In this document: positions 56,133 to 64,000 of the stretch, piece by piece
Layout: every line of letters begins with the position of its first letter
How positions within the stretch are numbered: the stretch's first letter is position 1
Assembly: GCF_025426255.1 (NCBI RefSeq)
Contig: NZ_CP104861.1
Span: 1,054,001-1,118,000 of the forward strand
Direction: 5' to 3'
Source: Pseudomonas fragi
Lineage (GTDB): Bacteria; Pseudomonadota; Gammaproteobacteria; Pseudomonadales; Pseudomonadaceae
Length of the DNA stretch: 64,000 bases
Translations under genes and position numbers: made by a program
The notes under the pieces: generated by a model
What the model was told of the DNA's origin: nothing
The model's database searches: none
What the model saw: the letters and a program-made list of their open reading frames with translations, nothing else

Positions 56133-56240
56133 TGTAGCCGCTGCCGAGGAACGAGGCTGCGATAAGGACCGAAGGGCCTTCAGTTGCCGGGGCTGCTACG
56201 CACCCCATCGCAGCCTCGCTGCGCTCCTCGGCGGCTACAA
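56133..56240. repeat. Long palindromic repeat (TGTAGCCGCTGCC type)
   Basis: TGTAGCCGCTGCCGAGGAAC at the left and the inverse CTCCTCGGCGGCTACA at the right enclose inner arms GGCTGCGATAAGG and CCATCGCAGCC. It is closest to the copy at 12045. Confidence 0.85.
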
Positions 56241-56254
56241 AACGGGCATCACAC

Positions 56255-56290
56255 AAACAACAAACCCGCCAAAAGGCGGGTTTGTTGTTT
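56255..56290. terminator. Bidirectional terminator between pcaC and emhC
   Basis: AAACAACAAACCCGCC and GGCGGGTTTGTTGTTT form a perfect 16-bp stem with an AAAA loop. It serves two converging operons. Confidence 0.92.
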
Positions 56291-56302
56291 ATGCGGTACG
56301 TA

Positions 56303-57754
56303 TCACGCCTTTGGTGGCTGATCCGAAACCGGGCGGTTCTGCCCGGTCTGTTCGTACCAACCGCCACCCAACGCCTTGTACAGCGTGACTTCGCTGGTCA
56401 GCTGCGAAAGACGATCGGTGATCAACGATTGCTGCGCGCTGAACAACGAGCGCTGGGCATCGAGGAAGGTCAGGTTGCTGTCGATGCCAATCCGATAACG
56501 ACGCTCGGCTAACCGGTAGTAATCCTGGTTGGCGTTAACGAAGTCGGTTTGTGCCTGCAACTGCTGGTTGTAGGTCTGACGCGCCGCCAGGCCATCAGAG
56601 ACTTCCTGGAAGGCGGTCTGGATCGTTTTCTCGTACTGAGAAACGGTGATTTCCTTCTGGATTTTCGAGTAGTCCAGGCTGGCGCGCAGGGCACCTGCGT
56701 TAAAGATCGGCAGGTTGATTTGCGGCGAGAACAGCCAGGTGCCCGAACCGCCCTTGAACAGCCCCGACAGGTCAGGGCTCAAGGTCCCGGCATTGGCCGT
56801 AAGGCTGATGCTTGGGAAGAACGCTGCCCGCGCCGCGCCGATGTTGGCGTTAGCGGCCAGCAACTTGTGTTCGGCTTCGAGAATGTCCGGACGACGTTGC
56901 AGCAAGTCTGATGGCAAGCCAGCCGGTACTTCGTTCAACAGGTCAGCTGCCAGTGGTTTGGCTGCAGGCAGGTTGTCCGGGATGGTGGTACCAAGCAGCA
57001 GCGCCAAACTGTTCTGGTCCTGAGCTACCTGACGGGTGTACCTGGCCAGTTGTACCTTGGCGTTTTCCACCGAGGTACGCGACTGGCTTACGTCCAGTGC
57101 CGAGGCGACACCCACTTCATTGCTGCGCAAGGTGAGCTTGTAGCTCTCGTCGAACGCTTTGAGGGTGTCTTCAGTCAGTTTCAGCAGCTCTTTGTCAGCC
57201 TGCCAGGTCAGGTAAGCATTGGCGACGCTGGCCACCAGACTGATCTGAGTCGTGCGTCGGGCTTCTTCGGTTGCAAAGTAGTTCTGCAACGCTTGATCGC
57301 TCAGGCTGCGAACCCGGCCGAACAGGTCCAATTCGTACGCGCTGACCCCAAGGGTCGCCGAATAAGAACTGGTAATGCCCGACTCGCCGGTTTGCGACAT
57401 GCTTGCCGGGGTGCGTTGACGGCTGCCGCTGCCAGTGGCCGAGACCGCCGGGAACAGATCGGCCCGCTGGATGCGGTACTGCGCGGCATAGGCGTCGATG
57501 TTCAGCGCCGCGACACGCAGGTCGCGGTTGTTGACCAGAGCGGTCTGAATCAGCTGCTGCAGCGCCGGGTCATGGAAAAACTGACGCCAGCCTTGTTCTG
57601 CAGCGGCCTGATTGGCCGCCTCGGTAGGGGAGTAGGCCGGGCCTTGCGGGTACTGCGCCGCTACCGGCGCTTCAGGGCGCTGGTAGTCGGGGATCAGCGA
57701 GCAGCCGCCCAGCGTAAACGCTGCGATGGCTACTGCGAGAAGCGACTTGCTCAT
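56303..57754 (-). CDS. emhC: RND efflux outer-membrane channel EmhC/TtgC (OprM family)
   Basis: A 483-residue TolC-like lipoprotein. The signal peptide ends LGGC (C18), followed by [12 protein letters not shown], the usual OprM start. Two repeated halves with long helices are visible ([53 protein letters not shown]). It overlaps the emhB stop by four bases. With EmhAB it exports aromatic hydrocarbons, antibiotics and other drugs. Confidence 0.95.
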   Translation of the reverse strand: MSKSLLAVAIAAFTLGGCSLIPDYQRPEAPVAAQYPQGPAYSPTEAANQAAAEQGWRQFFHDPALQQLIQTALVNNRDLRVAALNIDAYAAQYRIQRADLFPAVSATGSGSRQRTPASMSQTGESGITSSYSATLGVSAYELDLFGRVRSLSDQALQNYFATEEARRTTQISLVASVANAYLTWQADKELLKLTEDTLKAFDESYKLTLRSNEVGVASALDVSQSRTSVENAKVQLARYTRQVAQDQNSLALLLGTTIPDNLPAAKPLAADLLNEVPAGLPSDLLQRRPDILEAEHKLLAANANIGAARAAFFPSISLTANAGTLSPDLSGLFKGGSGTWLFSPQINLPIFNAGALRASLDYSKIQKEITVSQYEKTIQTAFQEVSDGLAARQTYNQQLQAQTDFVNANQDYYRLAERRYRIGIDSNLTFLDAQRSLFSAQQSLITDRLSQLTSEVTLYKALGGGWYEQTGQNRPVSDQPPKA

Positions 57755-60700
57755 TGGCCAGCCTCTTGGTTTGGAGTTTTAGTCAGGTCCACTTTCTTTT
57801 CGGAATCTTTTTTGCTGCCGAAGGACGATACGGCCACAAAGAACAGCGGTACCCAGAACACGGCCAGTACGGTGGCGGTGATCATGCCACCGATAACACC
57901 CGTACCAATAGCGTGCTGGCTGCCCGAGCCTGCGCCCGAGGAGATGGCCAGCGGGATCACACCCAGTACAAACGCCAGCGAGGTCATGATGATTGGACGC
58001 AGACGCATGCGGCACGCCTCGATTGCGGCCTCGCTCAGTGTTCGTCCTTGTTCATGCAACTCTTTGGCAAACTCGACGATCAGAATGGCGTTTTTCGATG
58101 CCAGACCGATGGTCGTGAGCAAGCCCACCTGGAAGTACACGTCGTTGGACAACCCTCGCAGGCTGGTCGCCATCAGTGCACCGATAATCCCCAGCGGCAC
58201 CACGAGCATGACTGCAATCGGGATTGACCAGCTTTCGTACAGTGCTGCAAGGCACAGGAATACCATCAGCAAGGATATAGCGTACAGGGCAGGTGCTTGC
58301 GAACCAGACAGACGCTCTTCGAATGACAGCCCGGTCCAGGAAATACCCACGCCCGCTGGCAGCTTCTTGGCCAAGGCTTCTACTTCAGCCATGGCCTGAC
58401 CACTGCTGTAACCCGGAGCTGGAGCACCCAGGATTTCCATGGCCTCTACGCCGTTATAGCGTGACAACTTGGGCGGACCGTAGATCCACTTGCCTTTGGC
58501 GAATGCCGAGAACGGCACCATGGTTCCTTCACTGTTACGCACGAACCACTTCTTCAGATCTTCCGGGTTCATCCGGGAGTCGGCTGTACCTTGCAGGAAC
58601 ACCTTCTTCACTCGGCCATGGTCGATGAAGTCGTTGACGTAGCTGGCGCCCAGGCCGATCGACAGCGTGTTGTTGATGTCGCTCAGGTCAACGCCCAGGG
58701 CGCGAGCTGCTTCGTCGTCAATTTCCAGCTGGTACTGCGGCTCATCGTTCAAGCCGTTTGGACGTACGCCTGCCAGGATCTTGCTTTGCGCAGCCATGCC
58801 CAGGAACTGGTTACGGGCCGCCATCAGCTTCTCGTGACCAATACCGGAACGGTCTTGCAGGTAAACGTCAAAACCGGTGGCGTTACCCAATTCCATTACT
58901 GCCGGCGGGGCAAAGGCGAACACCATTGCATCGCGGAAGGTGGAGAAGTGCGCCTGAGCGCGGGCAGCCAGTGCAAACACGCTGTTGTCCGCATCTCGCT
59001 CACCCCAAGGCTTGAGCATGATGAACGCAAGGCCGGAGCTTTGACCGCGACCGGCGAAGTTAAAGCCGTTTACGGTAAACACCGAAGACACCGCGCCCGA
59101 CTCTTCTTTCAACAGGTACTCACGCATCCTGTCGATCACATCCTGGGTGCGTTCTGCAGTGGTGCCTGCTGGGGTCTGAACCTGTGCAAACAGTACGCCC
59201 TGGTCTTCTTCGGGAAGGAAGGAGGTAGGGATACGGGTAAACAGGAACACCATGCCGACCACGATCAGTACGTAGGCCAGCAGGTACGGCGCCTTGTGAC
59301 GCAGGATGCTGCCCACACCTTTCTCGTAGCGCTTGACGCCACTGTCGAACGTGCGGTTGAACCAGCCGAAGAAGCCGCGCTTGTTCTCGCCGTGATCACC
59401 CTTCTGGATTGGCTTGAGCATGGTGGCGCACAAGGCCGGGGTGAAAATCAGAGCAACCAGTACCGAGAGCGCCATGGCCGAAACAATGGTGATCGAGAAC
59501 TGTTTGTAAATCACACCGGTGGAGCCGCTGAAGAAGGCCATTGGCAGCAGTACCGCCGACAGCACCAAGGCGATACCGACCAGAGCACCCTGGATCTGCT
59601 CCATGGATTTCTTGGTCGCCTCCTTGGGCGGCAGGCCTTCTTCGGACATCACCCGCTCGACGTTTTCAACCACCACAATCGCATCGTCCACCAGCAAGCC
59701 GATGGCCAATACCATACCGAACATGGTCAGGGTGTTAATGCTGAAACCGGCCGCGGCCAGGATGCCGAATGTGCCGAGCAATACTACCGGCACAGTCATC
59801 GTGGTGATGATGGTGGCGCGGAAGTTCTGCAGGAACAGGAACATCACCAGGAACACCAGTACAACGGCTTCAACCAGGGTTTCAACTACGCCCTTGATCG
59901 AGGCCGAGACCACAGGAGTGGTGTCGTACGGGTAAACGACTTTCATGCCTTGCGGGAAGAAAGGTTCCAGGTCACCGATAGTCTTGTGCAGTGCTTTTGC
60001 GGTGTCCAGGGCGTTGGAGCCCGGAGCCAGCTTGATCGCCAGACCCGAAGACGGCTTGCCGTTGAACTGGGCGCTGATGCTGTAGTTCTCACCACCCAGA
60101 GCAACCTCGGACACATCGCTCAGGCGAACCTGAGAACCGTCGCTGTTGACCTTGAGCAGGATCTTTTTGAACTGCTCGGCGGTTTGCAGGCGGGTTTTAC
60201 CGATAATGGTAGCGTTCAGCTCCTGACCTTTGACCGCAGGCAGACCACCCAGTTGTCCGGAGGACACCTGTACGTTCTGTGCGCTGATGGCCGCTTTCAC
60301 GTCCACCGGGGTCAGGTTGTATTTGTTCAGCTTGGCCGGATCGAGCCAGATACGCATAGCGTACTGGGCACCGAACACCTGGAAGTCGCCCACACCTTCG
60401 GTACGGGAGATCGGGTCCTGCATGTTGGAGACGATGTAGTTCGACAAGTCGTCCTTGTTCATGCTGCCGTCTTCAGACACCACACCGATTACCATCAGGA
60501 AGTTTTTCACTGCCTTGGTAACACGGATACCTTGCTGCTGAACTTCTTGAGGCAGCAGTGGGGTCGCCAGGTTTAGCTTGTTCTGTACCTGCACCTGAGC
60601 GGTGTCGGGGTCAGTACCTTGCTCGAACGTAGCGGTGATGGCCATGCTGCCGTCAGAGTTGCTTTCAGATGACACATAACGCAGGTGGTCAATACCGTTG

Positions 60701-60906
60701 AGCTGTTGCTCGATTACCTGGACCACGGTGTCCTGCACGGTTTGCGCCGAAGCGCCCGGGTAGGTCACGGAGATCGAGATTGCCGGTGGCGCGATGCTCG
60801 GGTACTGGTTGATCGGCAATTTGAGGATCGATAGAGCCCCGACCAGCATGATCACAAGGGCAATTACCCAGGCGAAAATCGGACGGTCGATAAAAAATTT
60901 CGACAT
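57751..60906 (-). CDS. emhB: RND efflux pump inner-membrane permease EmhB/TtgB
   Basis: A 1051-residue drug:H+ antiporter of the HAE1 family. The N-terminus is [20 protein letters not shown]. The proton-relay aspartates are in [20 protein letters not shown]. Twelve helices and two large periplasmic loops are evident. The length is that of MexB, TtgB and EmhB. It starts three bases after the emhA stop. Confidence 0.96.
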   Translation of the reverse strand: MSKFFIDRPIFAWVIALVIMLVGALSILKLPINQYPSIAPPAISISVTYPGASAQTVQDTVVQVIEQQLNGIDHLRYVSSESNSDGSMAITATFEQGTDPDTAQVQVQNKLNLATPLLPQEVQQQGIRVTKAVKNFLMVIGVVSEDGSMNKDDLSNYIVSNMQDPISRTEGVGDFQVFGAQYAMRIWLDPAKLNKYNLTPVDVKAAISAQNVQVSSGQLGGLPAVKGQELNATIIGKTRLQTAEQFKKILLKVNSDGSQVRLSDVSEVALGGENYSISAQFNGKPSSGLAIKLAPGSNALDTAKALHKTIGDLEPFFPQGMKVVYPYDTTPVVSASIKGVVETLVEAVVLVFLVMFLFLQNFRATIITTMTVPVVLLGTFGILAAAGFSINTLTMFGMVLAIGLLVDDAIVVVENVERVMSEEGLPPKEATKKSMEQIQGALVGIALVLSAVLLPMAFFSGSTGVIYKQFSITIVSAMALSVLVALIFTPALCATMLKPIQKGDHGENKRGFFGWFNRTFDSGVKRYEKGVGSILRHKAPYLLAYVLIVVGMVFLFTRIPTSFLPEEDQGVLFAQVQTPAGTTAERTQDVIDRMREYLLKEESGAVSSVFTVNGFNFAGRGQSSGLAFIMLKPWGERDADNSVFALAARAQAHFSTFRDAMVFAFAPPAVMELGNATGFDVYLQDRSGIGHEKLMAARNQFLGMAAQSKILAGVRPNGLNDEPQYQLEIDDEAARALGVDLSDINNTLSIGLGASYVNDFIDHGRVKKVFLQGTADSRMNPEDLKKWFVRNSEGTMVPFSAFAKGKWIYGPPKLSRYNGVEAMEILGAPAPGYSSGQAMAEVEALAKKLPAGVGISWTGLSFEERLSGSQAPALYAISLLMVFLCLAALYESWSIPIAVMLVVPLGIIGALMATSLRGLSNDVYFQVGLLTTIGLASKNAILIVEFAKELHEQGRTLSEAAIEACRMRLRPIIMTSLAFVLGVIPLAISSGAGSGSQHAIGTGVIGGMITATVLAVFWVPLFFVAVSSFGSKKDSEKKVDLTKTPNQEAGQ

Positions 60907-60909
60907 GGT

Positions 60910-62061
60910 TTACTCCCCTTTACTGCCTGCAGCTTTTTCAGTTGCCGGGGCAGGTGCCGGGGTTTCGCCTTGTGGCTTGTCCATGATCTTGACTTCAATG
61001 CCAGGCTTGATGAACTGCAGGCCGTCAGTAATCAGGCGGTCGCCAGGGTTCAGGCCTTTCTCGACCAGCCAGTCGCTGCCGACTGTGCGCGAAGCTTGCA
61101 GCACACGCATTTCAACCTTGTTGTCCGGCCCAACGATCAAGGCAGTGGGTTGGCCCTTGAGGTTGTGGGTCACGCCAATCTGAGGTGCCAGGATCGCATT
61201 GCTGTCGATACCTGCTTCCAGTTGTGCGTGGACAAACATGCCTGGGAGCAGTACTTCGTCAGGGTTCGGGAACACGGCGCGCAGGGTGACGGAGCCGGTG
61301 GCTTCATCCACTGAGACTTCGGAGAACTCAAGACGACCTTCTTGCGGGTATTCACTGCCGTCCGGCAGGGTCAACTTGACCTTGGCGGAGTTATCACCGG
61401 CCTTCTTCAAGCGGCCACTGGCCAGATCGCGGCGCAGTTCGAGCATTTCCACCGAGGATTGGGTCACATCAACGTAGATCGGGTCCAGTTGGGTGATCAC
61501 GGCCAATGCGTTCGCCTGACCACTGGTGACCAGTGCACCTTCGGTGAACAGCGAGCGACCGATACGACCGGTCAGCGGCGCCAGCACCTTGGTGTAGCGC
61601 AGGTTGACCTGGGCAGTGTTCAGGGCAGCTTCGGCTTCGAGGCGTGCGGCTTCGGCGTTGTCGTATTCCTGACGGCTTACGGCTTGCTCTGCAACCAATT
61701 GCTTGTAGCGATCAGCAAGGGATTTTGCCGATTGCAGAGTGGCACGAGCGCTGAGCACTGCGCTTTCATAGATCGCTGGATCGATTTGATACAGCTGCTG
61801 GCCGATTTTTACGTCGCTGCCTTCTTTAAAGAGGCGCTTGAGGATGATGCCGTTTACCTGAGGACGAACTTCAGCCGAACGATAGGACGCAGTACGACCC
61901 GGCAGGTCGGTGGTCAAGGTAAAGGGCTGGGTTTTTAGCGTCACGACGCCGACCTGAGGGATTTGCGGGGCAGGTGCTGCCTCTTCCTTTTTGCATCCGC
62001 TGAGCAGCGAAGCTAGGGCGATGGCAGCAACCAGAGCGGTAACAGCTGGCTTGAATTGCAT
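60910..62061 (-). CDS. emhA: RND efflux periplasmic adaptor EmhA/TtgA
   Basis: A 383-residue membrane-fusion protein. The lipoprotein signal peptide ends LLSGC. Then come the barrel-sandwich halves (GRTASYRSAEVRPQVNGII), the helical hairpin (ARATLQSAKSLADRYKQLVA) and the beta-barrel (DPIYVDVTQSSVEMLELRRD). The ATG at 62061 begins the signal peptide. First gene of emhABC, divergent from emhR. Confidence 0.95.
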   Translation of the reverse strand: MQFKPAVTALVAAIALASLLSGCKKEEAAPAPQIPQVGVVTLKTQPFTLTTDLPGRTASYRSAEVRPQVNGIILKRLFKEGSDVKIGQQLYQIDPAIYESAVLSARATLQSAKSLADRYKQLVAEQAVSRQEYDNAEAARLEAEAALNTAQVNLRYTKVLAPLTGRIGRSLFTEGALVTSGQANALAVITQLDPIYVDVTQSSVEMLELRRDLASGRLKKAGDNSAKVKLTLPDGSEYPQEGRLEFSEVSVDEATGSVTLRAVFPNPDEVLLPGMFVHAQLEAGIDSNAILAPQIGVTHNLKGQPTALIVGPDNKVEMRVLQASRTVGSDWLVEKGLNPGDRLITDGLQFIKPGIEVKIMDKPQGETPAPAPATEKAAGSKGE

Positions 62062-62150
62062 GAAAATCCTCGGGTCAGGCACGCGAAAGCGCACAAGAAT
62101 AGTGGAAGGGTAAAGAAAGCTGTTCCGGGTGGATAAGTAGCTTGCTAAGG

Positions 62151-62187
62151 AATATACTTACATTCGTGTCTGTTTGTAAATAGCGGG
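62151..62187. promoter_or_regulatory. TtgR/EmhR-like operator in emhA-emhR gap
   Basis: On the minus strand this reads CTATTTACAAACA, then GAATGTAAGTATATTCC, very close to the P. putida TtgR operator as I recall it (TATTTACAAACAACCATGAATGTAAGTATATT). It lies in the shared 265-bp promoter region. TtgR binding there represses both operons and is relieved by drugs and flavonoids. Confidence 0.85.
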
Positions 62188-62326
62188 AACGTGTCTCGCT
62201 ACGTCCTGCAGAGCCATTTTTAAAGTATGAAGTAGACCGGGATAAGGCATAACAAGCGCCACCCGATGTTGGTCCTGGCGAGTGATCGCAACTGCCCGGA
62301 CCCTCCTGATTGAGGTTTTTATTGCC

Positions 62327-62983
62327 ATGGTGCGTCGTACCAAAGAAGAAGCGCTTGAAACCCGGAGCAAAATCCTCGAGGCGGCCGAGCAGGCCTTTTA
62401 CGAGCGGGGTGTCGCACGCACGACGTTGGCTGATATTGCCGCGTTGGCGGGTGTCACCCGCGGTGCAATTTACTGGCACTTCAGCAACAAGGCCGATCTG
62501 GTGCAGGCCATGCTCGATAGCCTGCATGAACCGCTGGATGAAATGGCCAAGGCCAGTGAAAACCAGAACGAAATTGATCCGCTCGGCTGCATGCGCCAAT
62601 TGCTGATTCATTTGTTTCGCCAAGTTGCCATTGATCCAAAAACCCGGCGTATCAATGAAATTTTGTTTCATAAGTGCGAATTCACAGACGAAATGTGTGA
62701 TTTTCGGGCTCAGCGCCAGGTTGCGATGGTTGATTGCAACAGCAGAATCGAACTGGCCCTTACCAATGCCATTCACCGTCAACAACTCCCTGTAACGCTG
62801 GATGTTCGCCGTGCTGCTATTTGCTTGCATGCCTATATCGACGGAATTCTCGGGCAATGGCTGCTGGTTCCTGACAGCTTCGAGCTTTTCAAGAACGCTG
62901 AGTCCTGGGTCGATACGGGTCTGGATATGCTGCGTTTAAGCCCAACATTACGAATTAGCGCCAATATCCGAGAGGGAGTCTAG
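62327..62983 (+). CDS. emhR: TetR-family repressor EmhR/TtgR
   Basis: A 218-residue repressor of the efflux pump. The N-terminal TetR HTH (about 10-60) reads [18 protein letters not shown] and [20 protein letters not shown]. The C-terminal helical ligand domain contains [10 protein letters not shown] and [12 protein letters not shown], as in TtgR. The ATG at 62327 is the family start (MVRRTKEEA); an upstream ATG would add 15 atypical residues. Confidence 0.94.
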   Translation: MVRRTKEEALETRSKILEAAEQAFYERGVARTTLADIAALAGVTRGAIYWHFSNKADLVQAMLDSLHEPLDEMAKASENQNEIDPLGCMRQLLIHLFRQVAIDPKTRRINEILFHKCEFTDEMCDFRAQRQVAMVDCNSRIELALTNAIHRQQLPVTLDVRRAAICLHAYIDGILGQWLLVPDSFELFKNAESWVDTGLDMLRLSPTLRISANIREGV

Positions 62984-63375
62984 TAGGCTCGGGCAATAAG
63001 GCGAGTGAAGATTTGCCCTCTGGAGCATTTGCTGGCTAACGGCATTTATATACGTCTAGCCTGCAGGTTTAAAGTTAGCGAGCTAAGTATTTTGTAGCTA
63101 AATTGTGATGACTCAGTGAAATGCCCCACAGTCATCGATAAACAAGCTATAGGCAACGGGTTTTAAGTACTACATGACTTCGGCATCTTTCTTGGTTATT
63201 TCTCCCATTTAACCCTTCTCACGTCGGCTTCCCCTACACTTGAGCAACGCTTTGGCCGCAGGCCAGAGCAGCCAAAATCGGGGAGCGGGCGACGGCCAAA
63301 GTGTTGGCCCTCTCTCGACTAAAGCAAACAGACCACGATGGTGTTGTGTGTCGTGGGCAATTCGAGGAATAACAA
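62984..63375. other. Intergenic region before CoA-transferase
   Basis: This 392-bp gap is AT rich in its first half. It holds small imperfect hairpins (TTTGGCCGCAGGCCAGA near 63250 and GGCCAAAGTGTTGGCC near 63294-63309). No coding frame is supported. A sigma-54 type -24/-12 pair was looked for and not found convincingly. Confidence 0.5.
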
Positions 63376-64000
63376 GTGAACAAGATTTACTCGAGTGCTG
63401 AATCCGCTTTGCAGGGGCTGGTCGAAGACGGCATGACCCTGGCTGTCGGCGGCTTTGGATTGTGCGGGATTCCGGAAGCGCTGATTGCTGCCCTGCGTGA
63501 CACTGGCAAGCGCGAGCTGACGGTCATCAGTAACAACGCCGGGGTTGATGGTTTCGGCCTGGGGCAACTGCTGACGACGCGTCAGATCCGCAAAATGATT
63601 TCTTCCTACGTGGGCGAGAACAAAGAGTTCGAACGTCAGTACCTGGCTGGCGAACTTGAACTGGAGTTCACCCCTCAAGGCACCCTCGCGGAAAAACTGC
63701 GGGCGGGCGGGGCGGGTATACCGGCATTTTTCACCAAGACCGGTTACGGCACTTTGGTGGCTGAAGGCAAGGAAACTCGTGAGTTTGATGGCGAGTGGTA
63801 CGTCATGGAGCGTTCACTGCGGGCCGATGTGGCCTTGGTCAAGGCCTGGAAAGCCGACAAGTCCGGCAACCTGCTGTTCAACAAAACCGCACGCAATTTC
63901 AATCCATTGGCCGCAATGGCGGCCAAGGTGTGCGTGGTGGAAGTGGAAGAAATTGTCGAGATTGGCGAGATCGAGCCCGATCAGGTTCATTTGCCCGGGA
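63376..64000 (+). CDS. 3-oxoacid CoA-transferase subunit A (partial, cut by window end)
   Basis: A GTG at 63376 after CGAGGAATAACAA opens a frame that runs off the window without a stop; 208 codons are visible of about 232 expected. Start [20 protein letters not shown]. The CoA-transferase class I signature [12 protein letters not shown] lies near residue 26, and later segments ([36 protein letters not shown]) fit the AtoD/ScoA/DhcA subunit A. It probably uses succinyl-CoA to activate acetoacetate or a similar keto acid. Subunit B should lie just beyond the window. Confidence 0.93.
   Translation, partial: MNKIYSSAESALQGLVEDGMTLAVGGFGLCGIPEALIAALRDTGKRELTVISNNAGVDGFGLGQLLTTRQIRKMISSYVGENKEFERQYLAGELELEFTPQGTLAEKLRAGGAGIPAFFTKTGYGTLVAEGKETREFDGEWYVMERSLRADVALVKAWKADKSGNLLFNKTARNFNPLAAMAAKVCVVEVEEIVEIGEIEPDQVHLPG

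Noticed and set aside
58591..60576. Open frame of 661 codons on + opposite emhB
   Set aside because: Antisense shadow of the efflux permease; composition is His/Gln rich and has no domain.
62984..63375. Sigma-54 promoter before the CoA-transferase
   Set aside because: No GG-N10-GC arrangement with good flanking match was found.
1..64000. CRISPR arrays, tRNA/rRNA genes, insertion sequences, prophage
   Set aside because: No direct-repeat arrays, tRNA cloverleaf sequences, transposases, integrases or phage structural genes were seen.

Overview
The window reads as core chromosome of a Pseudomonas, most likely of the P. fluorescens lineage. The basis is gene order (nth, rnfB-like, metG, mrp, dcd), a pca cluster with PcaR, braCDEFG, an Emh/Ttg-type efflux operon with its TetR repressor, and two families of Pseudomonas-style REP palindromes. 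No prophage, insertion sequence, CRISPR array, tRNA or rRNA was found. The exact species cannot be fixed by eye.

Layout. 1-1.1 kb: a C-poor, low-GC leader and a LuxR-type response regulator that look foreign to the rest. 1.1-8 kb: housekeeping genes (PA3496-like, nth, soluble RnfB-like ferredoxin, metG, mrp, cold-shock protein, dcd). 8-17.3 kb: a small Pro-rich protein, an M14-like deacylase, a QuiP-like acylase, a GST, two SEC-C metal-motif proteins, envelope lipoproteins and a collagen-like secreted protein. 17.4-29.3 kb: dinG, an unassigned glycoside hydrolase, a class VIII-type esterase, an OmpA protein with an AlgP-like tail, pdxH, a glycine-zipper lipoprotein, a PAP2 protein, nhaA and a PLP enzyme. 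29.5-33.6 kb: a flavoprotein, a COG3650 lipoprotein, and a divergent SDR/LysR pair. 33.7-38.7 kb: the complete braCDEFG (liv) uptake operon. 39-46 kb: DUF2288, rapA, three small proteins including a 36-residue CcoM, pitA, and a small hypothetical protein. 46.6-56.1 kb: the protocatechuate branch of the beta-ketoadipate pathway (pcaR, pcaK, pcaIJF, pcaT, pcaBDC). 56.3-63 kb: emhCBA and divergent emhR. The window ends inside a 3-oxoacid CoA-transferase subunit A gene.

How the parts work together. PcaK imports 4-hydroxybenzoate or protocatechuate. PcaB, PcaC and PcaD convert carboxymuconate to beta-ketoadipate, PcaT probably imports beta-ketoadipate, and PcaIJ plus PcaF finish to succinyl-CoA and acetyl-CoA. 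The ring-cleaving pcaHG genes are not here. Three intergenic regions of this cluster carry paired PcaR-like boxes, each pair 19 bp centre to centre. The efflux operon and its repressor share an intergenic region with a sequence very close to the known TtgR operator.

No clearly new multi-gene system was found. The best leads are the soluble orphan RnfB-like protein with coiled repeats, the orphan ccoM, the paired PcaR boxes, a perfect 16-bp palindrome upstream of braC, the SEC-C protein pair and the unusual first kilobase.
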